From SZUA-87 sp041687805 (GTDB taxonomy: Bacteria > Actinomycetota > Acidimicrobiia > Acidimicrobiales > Aldehydirespiratoraceae), in contig JBDNJK010000121.1 of assembly GCA_041687805.1 (NCBI GenBank), positions 20,501-84,500 of the forward strand: a stretch of DNA of 64,000 bases. Direction: 5' to 3'. The translations under genes were made by a program, and so were the position numbers. Position 1 is the first letter of the stretch; every line of letters starts with the position of its first letter. Under the pieces are notes generated by a model. It was not told the DNA's origin, made no database searches, and was given only the letters and a program-made list of their open reading frames with translations. Positions 32,786-41,074 of this stretch are shown piece by piece.

Positions 32786-35437
32786 TTGCCCAGCGCACTA
32801 GTCATCGTCGAATCACCAGCAAAGGCCAAGACCATTGCCAGCTATCTGGGTGACGGCTACATCGTCGAGCCGTCGATCGGTCACATACGTGACCTGCCCA
32901 AGAACGCGTCAGAGGTCCCGGCTGCCTACAAAGGCGAGTCTTGGGCGCGCATCGGAATTGATGTCGACAACGATTTCAAGCCGCTCTATGTGGTCAGCTC
33001 CGACAAGAAGGACCAGATCAAGAAGCTGAAGGCCGCATTGGCCAAGGTCGACGAGCTCTATCTGGCAACTGATGAGGATCGTGAGGGCGAGGCCATTGCA
33101 TGGCATCTTCTCGAGGTCCTCAACCCACGCGTGCCGGTGAAACGCATGGTGTTCCACGAGATCACCAAGGAGGCGATTGCCAAAGCGATGGAAAACCCCC
33201 GAGACATCGACTCCAAAATGGTCGATGCCCAGGAGGCTCGCCGTCTTCTCGATCGACTGTTTGGTTACGAGGTCTCGCCGGTCTTGTGGAAGAAGGTCAT
33301 GCCGTCACTGTCGGCAGGACGTGTGCAAAGCGTTGCCACCCGCATAGTGGTGGAGCGGGAACGCGAGCGAATGCAGTTCGTGTCTGCGGGCTACTGGAGC
33401 CTTCAAGGTCGTTTTGGTGTGCCGGGCACAAGTGCTCACGAATTCACCGCCGCGCTGGTAGCGCTTGACGGAGTTCGGATTGCCAAAGGTGGCGACTTCG
33501 GGCAAGACGGCAGGGTGTCTCGACAAGACGTGACCGTGCTCGGTCAGTCGACGGCAAACGGTCTGGTGGGCCAGCTCGCCGGGCTGGCATTCACCGTGAG
33601 GTCGCGCGAGTCGAAGCCTTACCGTCGTCGGCCGGCAGCACCTTTCACCACCTCGACTTTCCAGCAGGAAGCCGGCCGCAAGTTGAGGTTGTCCTCGGCG
33701 ATGGCGATGCGCACAGCGCAGTCGCTCTACGAAAAGGGCTTCATCACTTACATGCGAACCGACAGCACCACGTTGTCGGAGACAGCTGTGCGTGCCGCGC
33801 GCGGCACGATTGGTGAGCGCTACGGCAACGACTTCCTACCCGACTCGCCGAGGCTCTACACGAAGAAGGCCAAGAACGCCCAGGAGGCCCATGAGGCCAT
33901 CCGGCCGGCCGGCGATAGTTTCCGCTCACCCGATCAGGTGGCCAAGCAGGTATCGAGGTCGGAGGCTGAGGTCTACGAACTGATCTGGAAGCGAGCAGTC
34001 GCTTCGCAGATGACCGACTGCACCGGCGAGACCGTGCAAATCAGGCTTGGGAGCGTCACACCCGTTGGTACCGACGCGGAATTTTCCGCAACCGGCACGG
34101 TGATCCGTCATCGTGGTTTTCGCGAGGTCTACGAGGAACACACCGTTACCGATGCCGATGATGAGGAGCGTCAGCTTCCCCCGATTGAGGTGGATGATTC
34201 CGTCGATGCGCGTGGATTCGATCCTGAGGGCCACGAGACCCAGCCCCCGGCTCGCTTCACGGAGGCGTCTCTGGTGAAACGGCTCGAAGAACTTGGCGTG
34301 GGGCGTCCATCGACCTATGCGTCAATCATCGGCACCATCCAAAACCGTGGTTACGTGTGGAAGAAAGGGGCGGCGCTCATCCCGTCGTTCACAGCGTTCT
34401 CGGTCATCAATTTGCTTGAGGGCCACTTCCCGGACCTGGTCGACTACGCCTTCACCGCCCGAATGGAAGACGATCTCGACAAGATTGCTGGTGGATCCGA
34501 GGATCCGGTTCCTTGGTTGGCCCGTTTCTACTTCGGACACGACTCCGAGGAGGGCTTGAAGGAGAAGGTGTCGAGTCGCCTCGGCGATATCGATGCCCGA
34601 GCAGTGAACTCGATCCCGGTTGGAGTCACCGAAGACGGCGAGCCAGTCGTGGTGAGAGTCGGCCGCTACGGCCCATACGTGCAAAAGGGCGACCAATCGG
34701 CATCGATTCCCGAAGACATCCCCCCTGATGAGTTGAATCTGGCCAAGGCCCTCGAATATTTGGCCATCCCGAAGGATGGTCGCGAACTGGGTATCGATCC
34801 AGAGACGGGTCTCACCATCTTTGCCAAGGCCGGCCGATTCGGACCTTATGTGCAGTTGGGCGCCCACGAGGATGTCGATGACAAGCCGCGAACGGGTTCA
34901 CTCTTTTCGACTATGTCTCTTGAACGGGTCACTCTTGAAGACGCACTGCAGCTGTTGTCGTTGCCAAGAACTGTCGGAGCGGATCCGGCCGATGGAATCG
35001 AGATCACGGTTCAAAACGGTCGCTATGGCCCGTATGTCAAGAAGGGCACCGACAGTCGGAGTCTCGACACTGAGGAGAAATTGTTCACGGTCACTCTCGA
35101 CGAGTGTCTGACAATTCTCGCCCAGCCCAAGCGCCGCCGCGGGCAAACGGCAAAGCCCCCGTTGCGTGAGATTGGGGAGGACCCGGTTTCCGGGAAGCCC
35201 ATGGTGGTGAAGGACGGTCGTTTCGGACCATACGTGACCGATGGCGATACGAACGCCTCACTACGCAAGGGCGACACCGTCGAGGAATTGACGGTGGAAC
35301 GAGCCACAGAACTTCTCGCCGATCGACGCGCCAAAGGACCAGCCAAGAAGAAGGCGCGCAAGAAGGCGACCAAGAAGAAGGCGACCAAGAAGACGGTTGC
35401 GGCGCCTGTGTCGGATACGACATCAGCGTCGTTGTGA
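32786..35437 (+). CDS. topA: DNA topoisomerase I
   Basis: This is 883 residues from TTG 32786 (MPSALVIVESPAKAKT). The TOPRIM domain has IVESPAKA and ATDEDREGEAIAWH; the catalytic Tyr is in GFITYMRTDSTT near residue 317. The C-terminus has four repeated basic DNA-binding modules (each with RFGPY or RYGPYV) instead of zinc fingers, then a lysine/alanine tail (AKKKARKKATKKKATKK), the usual actinobacterial form. It relaxes negative supercoils. The unusual TTG start and close spacing to nhaA suggest modest translation. Confidence 0.96.
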   Translation: MPSALVIVESPAKAKTIASYLGDGYIVEPSIGHIRDLPKNASEVPAAYKGESWARIGIDVDNDFKPLYVVSSDKKDQIKKLKAALAKVDELYLATDEDREGEAIAWHLLEVLNPRVPVKRMVFHEITKEAIAKAMENPRDIDSKMVDAQEARRLLDRLFGYEVSPVLWKKVMPSLSAGRVQSVATRIVVERERERMQFVSAGYWSLQGRFGVPGTSAHEFTAALVALDGVRIAKGGDFGQDGRVSRQDVTVLGQSTANGLVGQLAGLAFTVRSRESKPYRRRPAAPFTTSTFQQEAGRKLRLSSAMAMRTAQSLYEKGFITYMRTDSTTLSETAVRAARGTIGERYGNDFLPDSPRLYTKKAKNAQEAHEAIRPAGDSFRSPDQVAKQVSRSEAEVYELIWKRAVASQMTDCTGETVQIRLGSVTPVGTDAEFSATGTVIRHRGFREVYEEHTVTDADDEERQLPPIEVDDSVDARGFDPEGHETQPPARFTEASLVKRLEELGVGRPSTYASIIGTIQNRGYVWKKGAALIPSFTAFSVINLLEGHFPDLVDYAFTARMEDDLDKIAGGSEDPVPWLARFYFGHDSEEGLKEKVSSRLGDIDARAVNSIPVGVTEDGEPVVVRVGRYGPYVQKGDQSASIPEDIPPDELNLAKALEYLAIPKDGRELGIDPETGLTIFAKAGRFGPYVQLGAHEDVDDKPRTGSLFSTMSLERVTLEDALQLLSLPRTVGADPADGIEITVQNGRYGPYVKKGTDSRSLDTEEKLFTVTLDECLTILAQPKRRRGQTAKPPLREIGEDPVSGKPMVVKDGRFGPYVTDGDTNASLRKGDTVEELTVERATELLADRRAKGPAKKKARKKATKKKATKKTVAAPVSDTTSASL

Positions 35438-35471
35438 TCACCGCACACGCGGTCGCCTAGTCTCATCTCCC

Positions 35472-36926
35472 GTGACGGATGATTTTCGTACCGCTGGAGA
35501 GCGCCTGGGTGGAGCCATGGGTGCAACGCGCGGGTCGGGTCGTATAGATCAGGCGTTCGGTAGTCGCGACTTCTTTTGGCTTTGGATCGCCCAGGTAATT
35601 TCCGCGACGGGTGATTGGTTGGGCCTTCTGGCGATCATTGCACTTTCGGCCTCGATTTCGGAAGGTTCGGAAGGTACGGCGATCGCGGTGGTGCTGGCGG
35701 CACGAGTGGCGCCGGGCTTCTTCCTTGGAACGGCGGCAGGGGTGATCGTCGATCGTCTGAATCGCCGTCACGTCATGATCGCTTGTGACTTCGGTCGGGC
35801 GGCGGTGTTGGTGACGCTTCCGTTCGTGACTTCGCTGGTGGGGTTGGTGGTGGCGTCGTTTGCCTTGGAGATCATGACGATGTTGTGGTCTCCGGCGAAG
35901 GAGGCGATCGTCCCCAATCTCGTTCCGAAATCAAAGCTGACCACGGCGAATTCCCTCAACGTTGCCGCCGCCTACGGCATGTTCCCAGTCGCCGCCGGTC
36001 TGGCCGCGTTGTTGGCAAAGGTTTCGCTGGCGTTGCCGGCCGAAGGTTGGGTAGACACATGGCGGCTCAACGCTGAGGGTTTGGCCTTCTATGTCGACAG
36101 CTTGTCTTTCGTTGTCACCGGTCTGATCATCTGGAAAATTTCCATTCCGATCCGATCCAGGGCGGAGCGGTCTGAGAAGCGGATGGGAAATCTGGATTTG
36201 GGCGGGGCATGGCGTGAGCTTCGCGAAGGGTGGGAGGTCATCGCCTCCAACCCGATAGTCAGGTCAGTCAACATCGGTCTTGCGACCGGGGTCATCGGCG
36301 GAGGGATGCTCGTGCCTCTCGGCTCGATTTTCGTCGACCAGGTTCTCTCGGGAACTGAGGCCGATTTCAACCTTGTCTTGTTCGCTCTCGGGCTGGGCAT
36401 GGCTCTGGGAGTTGTCGCAGCGAGTTTGCTACAGGAGAAGATCAACCGAGCGAGGGTATTTCCGTTGGCCATTCTCGTAGCGGGGGGAGCCTTGTTTTCG
36501 GCTGCGTCCGCGAGTTGGCTCTCGGTGCTGGTCCCCGCAGTTGGTGTGCTCGGGTTTGCCGCCGGCCCGATTTATGTTTTGGGTTTCACTCTCCTCCACG
36601 AAAATGTGGAGGATGAATTTCGGGGCCGGATCTTTTCGGCTCTTCTCGTTCTCGTCAGGTTGTGCCTGTTGATTGCGCTTGCGGTGGCTCCTCTCCTGTC
36701 TGAGATTCTTGATCGAATTTCTAATCGTTGGTGGGGCGGCATAATTCATCCACTTGGGTTCGAGATCCTTGTGCCTGGTGTGCGCATCACGTTGTGGCTG
36801 GCGGCATTGATCATTCTCGCCGCGGGCTTCCTTGCTTCGGCCAGCGTCAAGTCCGATCCGATCGCCTCGGGTCTGTCAGGCGACGAGGCCACCACCGGAT
36901 CAGATGATTCGGAGGTCAGAAGTTGA
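35472..36926 (+). CDS. MFS transporter
   Basis: This is about 484 residues from GTG 35472. It has twelve hydrophobic segments starting with the motif FGSRDFFWLWIAQVISATGDWLG and an MFS-like loop VDRLNRRHVMIACDFGRA between helices 2 and 3. The family resembles EntS-type or macrolide exporters (MFS_3). It lies 34 bp after topA and its stop overlaps the tmk start (TTGA), so it is cotranscribed with replication genes. The exported compound cannot be told. Confidence 0.85.
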   Translation: MTDDFRTAGERLGGAMGATRGSGRIDQAFGSRDFFWLWIAQVISATGDWLGLLAIIALSASISEGSEGTAIAVVLAARVAPGFFLGTAAGVIVDRLNRRHVMIACDFGRAAVLVTLPFVTSLVGLVVASFALEIMTMLWSPAKEAIVPNLVPKSKLTTANSLNVAAAYGMFPVAAGLAALLAKVSLALPAEGWVDTWRLNAEGLAFYVDSLSFVVTGLIIWKISIPIRSRAERSEKRMGNLDLGGAWRELREGWEVIASNPIVRSVNIGLATGVIGGGMLVPLGSIFVDQVLSGTEADFNLVLFALGLGMALGVVAASLLQEKINRARVFPLAILVAGGALFSAASASWLSVLVPAVGVLGFAAGPIYVLGFTLLHENVEDEFRGRIFSALLVLVRLCLLIALAVAPLLSEILDRISNRWWGGIIHPLGFEILVPGVRITLWLAALIILAAGFLASASVKSDPIASGLSGDEATTGSDDSEVRS

Positions 36927-37528
36927 GTGGAAAGCTGATCGCATTCGAAGGCGCCGATGCGTCCGGAAAGTCGACGCAGGCCCGCCTCTATGCGGCCTCG
37001 ATCGGGGCCCTGTTCACGTTTCAGTTCGGAGCTACCCGAATCGGCAGTGCCATCCGAGAGGTGGTTCTCGATAATGCGCATCAGGAACTCGATGACCGCA
37101 CCGAGGCATTGCTGATCATCGCCGACAAAGCCCAACACGTGTCAGAAGTGGTTGGGCCGGCTCTCACCGATGGGCTAACAGTGGTGTCTGATCGTTTCAC
37201 GGCTTCCGCTCTCGCCTATCAGGGCTATGGCAGGGGACTTGATCTGGACGCGCTCATTTCGATGATGGACTTCGCCACTCACGGTCTGAAACCTGATCTG
37301 ACGGTGTTGCTCGACGTGGATGTCGAGGTGGCACGTATCCGTCTCGGCGACGACACCGATCGAATAGAGGGAGCCGGTTCACATCTCCAGCAGCGGGTCC
37401 GAGACGGGTATCTCGAAATGGCCGGGATGGATCCTGAGCACTGGCTGGTGATCGACGCTAACGGTTCAGTGGAGGAGGTCGCCAGCCGAGTGGCGGACGG
37501 TATTCGTGGATGGGATGCAACGTCATGA
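36923..37528 (+). CDS. tmk: thymidylate kinase
   Basis: This is 201 residues from TTG 36923, overlapping the upstream stop. The P-loop EGADASGKSTQA, the segment VVSDRFTASALAYQG (DR-Y motif) and a short LID region with RIRLGDDTDRIE are present. It phosphorylates dTMP to dTDP. The segment after the P-loop differs slightly from the usual FTREPG (FQFGATRIG), which is common in actinobacterial relatives. It overlaps holB by ATGA, as often seen for tmk-holB. Confidence 0.92.
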   Translation: MSGKLIAFEGADASGKSTQARLYAASIGALFTFQFGATRIGSAIREVVLDNAHQELDDRTEALLIIADKAQHVSEVVGPALTDGLTVVSDRFTASALAYQGYGRGLDLDALISMMDFATHGLKPDLTVLLDVDVEVARIRLGDDTDRIEGAGSHLQQRVRDGYLEMAGMDPEHWLVIDANGSVEEVASRVADGIRGWDATS

Positions 37529-38616
37529 CCGATATCGCATCTGTGAATGATGTGGCATCCCCAACCGATCCGTGGGCGGTGGTGATTGGTCAACCCACAG
37601 TGGTCAGAAGCCTTCGCGCCGCCACCAACAACCCGGTTCACGCCTACTTGTTCGTCGGCCCGTCCGGCACCGGCAAATTGGCAACTTCGGCCGTATTCGC
37701 CGGTGAGTTGCTGGCGGCGGCAGACCCCGAAAATGCTGCCCGTCACCGGTCGCTTGCTTCACGATTTGTCCACCCCGACGTGAAGGTGGTGACCCCCACC
37801 GGCAGTGTGTTTCGCATTGAGGAGAGCAAGCTGATGGTCACCGAGGCGAGTCGGTCACCGGTGGAAGGAAACCGCAAGGTGGTGATCGCTGAGCGGTTCC
37901 ATGATGCCAATGCCAACGCCATGCCGGTGTTGTTGAAGGTGGCCGAGGAACCGCCTGAAAGCACCATCTTCATATTCCTGGCCGACTTTCTGCAGCCCGA
38001 GCAGGTCACTGTCGCGTCACGGTGCACGTCCATTGAGTTCAGGGCCATCCCCGAGGATCTCATTGTCGATGCGCTCGTTGCGCAAGACGCCAGCCCGGAG
38101 GTCGCGCGGCGAGCGGCCGAGGCGGCCGGGGGAAGCGTGGAACGTGCCCGGCTCCTGGTGAGCGATCAACGACTCATGGCCAGACGTGATGCTTGGTGGT
38201 CGATTCCGGATCGACTCGATGGCACCGGTGCCGCAGTCGTGGTGATGGTCGATGAGATCAGATCGATGATCGATGATTCGATGACGGCCCTCAAGGATGT
38301 CCAACAGCGTGAACTCGATGCTCTCGATAAGCACGAGAAGGAATTCGGCACGCGTGGGTCTGGCAGACCCGACATCGAGTCACATCACAAGCGCATCGCT
38401 CGACGGCATCGCACCGATGAACTCGTCTTCGGATTCGCCACGTTGGCCCGCCGCTATCGCGAGGCGATCGTCGACGCTGGTCCCCAAGAAACGAAACAAA
38501 TCGTTGCCGCGGTAAGCCGACTCAGCGGGGTTACCGCTTCGCTGGTACGCAGTCCCAATGAGTCTTTGTTGCTTACGGCGCTGCTGCTCGATCTGCCCCG
38601 TTCGTTGAGTGGGTGA
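37525..38616 (+). CDS. holB: DNA polymerase III delta-prime subunit
   Basis: This is 363 residues from ATG 37525. It is an AAA+ clamp-loader subunit with VGPSGTGKLATS in the P-loop position, VVIAERFHDANANAMPVLLKVAEEPPE (described by its ends; sensor and central helix region) and ASRCTSIEF sensor 1. The zinc-binding Cys cluster of gamma/tau is absent. It forms part of the clamp loader with DnaX and HolA. The 3' end overlaps the convergent FNT-family gene by 44 bp. Confidence 0.9.
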   Translation: MTDIASVNDVASPTDPWAVVIGQPTVVRSLRAATNNPVHAYLFVGPSGTGKLATSAVFAGELLAAADPENAARHRSLASRFVHPDVKVVTPTGSVFRIEESKLMVTEASRSPVEGNRKVVIAERFHDANANAMPVLLKVAEEPPESTIFIFLADFLQPEQVTVASRCTSIEFRAIPEDLIVDALVAQDASPEVARRAAEAAGGSVERARLLVSDQRLMARRDAWWSIPDRLDGTGAAVVVMVDEIRSMIDDSMTALKDVQQRELDALDKHEKEFGTRGSGRPDIESHHKRIARRHRTDELVFGFATLARRYREAIVDAGPQETKQIVAAVSRLSGVTASLVRSPNESLLLTALLLDLPRSLSG

Positions 38617-39442
38617 TGGCGAACCAGAGCGGAATTGCCACGAGCAACAGCGCGCCCAGCACGTTGCCAAGTGCGGCGGGTATGAGGCTCCAACCAAATG
38701 CCGGGCCCCAGCCAGGGCCGTAACCGCTGCGCTGGGCGAGCGAGAAGTAGCCCATGTTTGCTGGGCTGTGGAGGAATCCTCCGGCGACGAAGAGGCTCAC
38801 CGTGAGGAAGATGGGAATATATTTACCGATGATCGTGCGCCCCATTACCGACAAGAACGCGGCGATTCCCACGAGCCAGTTGGCGATGGCACCAGAGAGA
38901 ACGGCTTTGAACCAACCGTCGGCTCCCCCTACTTCGCGGAACCGCATTTTCGCCGCCACTATGTCCTGAAGTTGTTCGTGAAAACCGGGGCTGAACTTGG
39001 ACACTTCGACCATGGCCCAGCCCATGCAGTAGGCCCCGATCATGTTGCCGAGGGCGGCCAACCCCCACAGTTTGGCAACTTGACGGCCCAAGGCCCTCGG
39101 GTCTCCGCCAAGCAGGGTGGCGGGCATCTCGACGTTGATTTCGGTGAAGAGAAGCGACCCGGTGAGTACGACGAGGAAAAATCCTGTCGAGAACCCGAAT
39201 CCCTCAAGCAGCTTTTCGGTTCCGGGATTGGTCGAGCCTTCCGATAACAACACGGAGAACAAGGCCCCGGCGGTGATGAAGGAGCCGGCGAGTATCGACA
39301 ACACCAGTACTTGAGTGGTCGACATCGAATTGGCTCGCTTCGATCCAACTTCGGCCATTTCGAGCAACACCTTCTCGGGTGGAAGATGCTGGGTGGGTGG
39401 CAAATTATCGAGAGGAGATCGGGCCGAGTTGTCGCTGGTCAC
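38573..39442 (-). CDS. formate/nitrite transporter family channel
   Basis: This is 289 residues with six hydrophobic helices. It has the FNT-type segments LAGSFITAGALFSVLL, TGSLLFTEINVEM, GNMIGAYCMGWA and GAIANWLVGIAAFLSVMGRTIIGK. FNT channels are pentamers moving formate, nitrite or hydrosulfide with protons. The N-terminal ~40 residues are hydrophilic. No formate dehydrogenase or nitrite reductase gene is adjacent, so the substrate is open; formate would fit a selenoprotein formate dehydrogenase elsewhere, by inference only. Confidence 0.88.
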   Translation of the reverse strand: MTSDNSARSPLDNLPPTQHLPPEKVLLEMAEVGSKRANSMSTTQVLVLSILAGSFITAGALFSVLLSEGSTNPGTEKLLEGFGFSTGFFLVVLTGSLLFTEINVEMPATLLGGDPRALGRQVAKLWGLAALGNMIGAYCMGWAMVEVSKFSPGFHEQLQDIVAAKMRFREVGGADGWFKAVLSGAIANWLVGIAAFLSVMGRTIIGKYIPIFLTVSLFVAGGFLHSPANMGYFSLAQRSGYGPGWGPAFGWSLIPAALGNVLGALLLVAIPLWFAITHSTNGADRAAAP

Positions 39443-39553
39443 ACCAAACCTTACCGATGATCGAAGTGTCGGCTGGCGGGCTCAACCTCATGAGTGTCCG
39501 GTGGCTCTCGGAAAGAGGATCCGTGCACGGGTTTTGGTACCTTCAACGGTCCC

Positions 39554-39626
39554 GCCCGAGTAGCTCAGTTGGTAGAGCGACGCTCTCGTAAAGCGTAGGT
39601 CAGGAGTTCAATTCTCCTCTCGGGCT
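39554..39626 (+). tRNA. tRNA-Thr (anticodon CGT)
   Basis: Standard cloverleaf: acceptor GCCCGAG/CTCGGGC, D arm with AGTTGGTAGAG, anticodon stem ACGCT/AGCGT with loop CTCGTAA (anticodon CGT), and T loop TTCAATT. CCA is not encoded. It lies 34 bp upstream of the sigR start, on the same strand. Confidence 0.95.
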
Positions 39627-39660
39627 CAGAGTTGTGTGTCGATCGGGAATTGGAGGTTGC

Positions 39661-40293
39661 GTGGCCGATCAGGAGAATTTTGCCGAGGACGCCATGCCAC
39701 TGATGACATCGCTCTATTCGGGTGCTTTGCGCATGACGCGAAATCCCGCCGATGCCGAAGATCTGGTGCAAGAGACCTATCTGAAGGCCTACCGCGCCTA
39801 CGGCAGGTTCGAGGCCGGCACCAACCTCAAGGCGTGGATGTACCGCATCCTCACCAACACGTTCATCAACTCTTACCGCAAAAAGCAGCGCCGTCCGACG
39901 GAATCAGAATTCGACGCCGACGAGATCTATCTCTACAACCGGCTGGGTGGAGCGGAAGGCGCTGTGTTGAATCGCAGCGCCGAGGATGAGCTGATGGATT
40001 TATTCGGAGAGGCTGAGGTCAAAGAGGCGGTCGAGAGTCTCGCGGATCACTATCGGATACCCGTGTTGCTCGCCGATGTCGAGGGATTCTCATACAAAGA
40101 AATTGCCGAGATTCTCGATATTCCCATTGGCACGGTGATGAGTCGCCTCCACCGGGGAAGAAATCAGCTTCAGAAGCGGTTATACGAATTTGCCAAGGAT
40201 CGACGGCTGCTGCCCGACGTTCAGGCCCCGGCGGTTGTCGGTGCCATGGCAGCCGACCCGTCCACCCCCAACGACTCTGACGATGAGATCTGA
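39661..40293 (+). CDS. sigR: ECF sigma factor, SigR/SigH type
   Basis: This is 210 residues from GTG 39661, with a GGAGG ribosome site. Region 2 has MTRNPADAEDLVQETYLKAYRAY and the -10-binding NLKAWMYRILTNTFINSYRK; region 4 has FSYKEIAEILDIPIGTVMSRLHRGR. It closely resembles actinobacterial SigR/SigH, which responds to thiol oxidation. The gene is followed, one base after its stop, by a zinc anti-sigma of the RsrA type, and a SigR-type promoter lies at 40654. It should direct disulfide-stress genes. Confidence 0.93.
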   Translation: MADQENFAEDAMPLMTSLYSGALRMTRNPADAEDLVQETYLKAYRAYGRFEAGTNLKAWMYRILTNTFINSYRKKQRRPTESEFDADEIYLYNRLGGAEGAVLNRSAEDELMDLFGEAEVKEAVESLADHYRIPVLLADVEGFSYKEIAEILDIPIGTVMSRLHRGRNQLQKRLYEFAKDRRLLPDVQAPAVVGAMAADPSTPNDSDDEI

Positions 40294-40294
40294 C

Positions 40295-40591
40295 ATGGAA
40301 CTACCCTGCGATCCAAATTCCGGTGAGTGTGGTGAGGCTCTGCGTGACCTTTTCGTCTACCTCGACGGTCAGCTCACGGTGGAACGTCGCTTGGTGATCA
40401 AGACCCACATCGATTTGTGTTCGCCGTGTCTCGAGAGGTTCTCGTTCGAGACCGAGCTCCGACAGGTGATTGCGCAGCGCTGTCGTGAGACTGTGCCAGA
40501 GTCTCTGAGATTGAAGATCGCGGAAGCGATCGGATGTGACCCCGCTGGAGTGCTGCCTCCATGCACCGAGGGCGACCTGCCGTTCATGTGA
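40295..40591 (+). CDS. rsrA: zinc-binding anti-sigma factor, RsrA type
   Basis: This is 98 residues. The ZAS motif H38-x3-C42-x2-C45 (HIDLCSPC) and the upstream Cys12 match RsrA, in which zinc is released and a disulfide forms on oxidation, freeing the sigma factor. A C-terminal Cys pair (C81 and C90 approximately, in GCDPAG and PPCTEG) is also present. It is coupled to sigR. Confidence 0.9.
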   Translation: MELPCDPNSGECGEALRDLFVYLDGQLTVERRLVIKTHIDLCSPCLERFSFETELRQVIAQRCRETVPESLRLKIAEAIGCDPAGVLPPCTEGDLPFM

Positions 40592-40653
40592 GCAATGGCC
40601 CCCAGAGCGGCCGACTCTACAAACGTTGTCAAGGCCACACTTTGGTGTCGTTT

Positions 40654-40679
40654 GGAACTAAACCGGACCGTCTGTGGTT
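40654..40679 (+). promoter_or_regulatory. SigR/SigH-type promoter
   Basis: GGAAC at 40654-40658 and GTT at 40677-40679 are separated by exactly 18 bases, matching the recalled SigR/SigH consensus GGAAT/C-N18-19-GTT. Transcription would start near 40685-40690, at or just before ATG 40689, so the following small gene would be near-leaderless. The promoter follows the sigR-rsrA pair. Confidence 0.65.
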
Positions 40680-40688
40680 CTTTGGGAC

Positions 40689-40871
40689 ATGCGGGTCATA
40701 GGAGAGCGGTTCACCAGCACAGATCGACAGAGCGCTCCGGCAACTTCGGGTCGGGTGTGTTCAGACTCCGAATGTGTCACCGTGCTCAGCATCTACAACG
40801 ACATGGAGTTCTGCAGCATTCACGCTCCGATGGTCGTGCCGAGGATGCGCGGCAAGGTTCTGAACGACTGA
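40689..40871 (+). CDS. small Cys-rich protein behind a SigR-type promoter
   Basis: This is 60 residues from ATG 40689. Three cysteines and a histidine form C-x4-C-x12-C-x2-H (CSDSEC and FCSIH), which could bind zinc or act as a thiol switch. The protein is hydrophilic with a basic C-terminus (PRMRGKVLND) and no membrane span. No family recognised. The promoter match and place after rsrA suggest a member of the disulfide-stress regulon. A GTG at 40674 would overlap the promoter. Confidence 0.6.
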   Translation: MRVIGERFTSTDRQSAPATSGRVCSDSECVTVLSIYNDMEFCSIHAPMVVPRMRGKVLND

Positions 40872-40932
40872 TCGCCCCGGGCTCGGCGCTGTGAGTGCTG
40901 TCATGGCCGGGTCGCCCTCTACACTCTCGGCC

Positions 40933-41064
40933 ATGGGCATTCTCGCAGTCGTCTGGCATTACTGGATTGCCGTTCCGCTCGCCGCTGTCTCAGTGGTGGC
41001 AGTTCTCGGCACCATCGGTGGTTACCTGGCAAAGGTCACCTACAGCCGTTATCCCCGCGACTGA
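40933..41064 (+). CDS. 43-residue membrane protein
   Basis: ATG 40933 opens a 43-codon frame with one long hydrophobic segment (residues about 3-34, MGILAVVWHYWIAVPLAAVS onwards) and a basic end (KVTYSRYPRD). It lies 10 bp upstream of the DUF2342 gene on the same strand and would be its operon partner. No family recognised; the clear membrane pattern and tight spacing support it. Confidence 0.5.
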   Translation: MGILAVVWHYWIAVPLAAVSVVAVLGTIGGYLAKVTYSRYPRD

Positions 41065-41074
41065 AAGCCTTCCC

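Noticed and set aside
35440..35453. ACCGC/GCGGT hairpin after topA as a terminator
   Set aside because: Five pairs, no T tract, and the next gene begins 19 bp later in an apparent operon.
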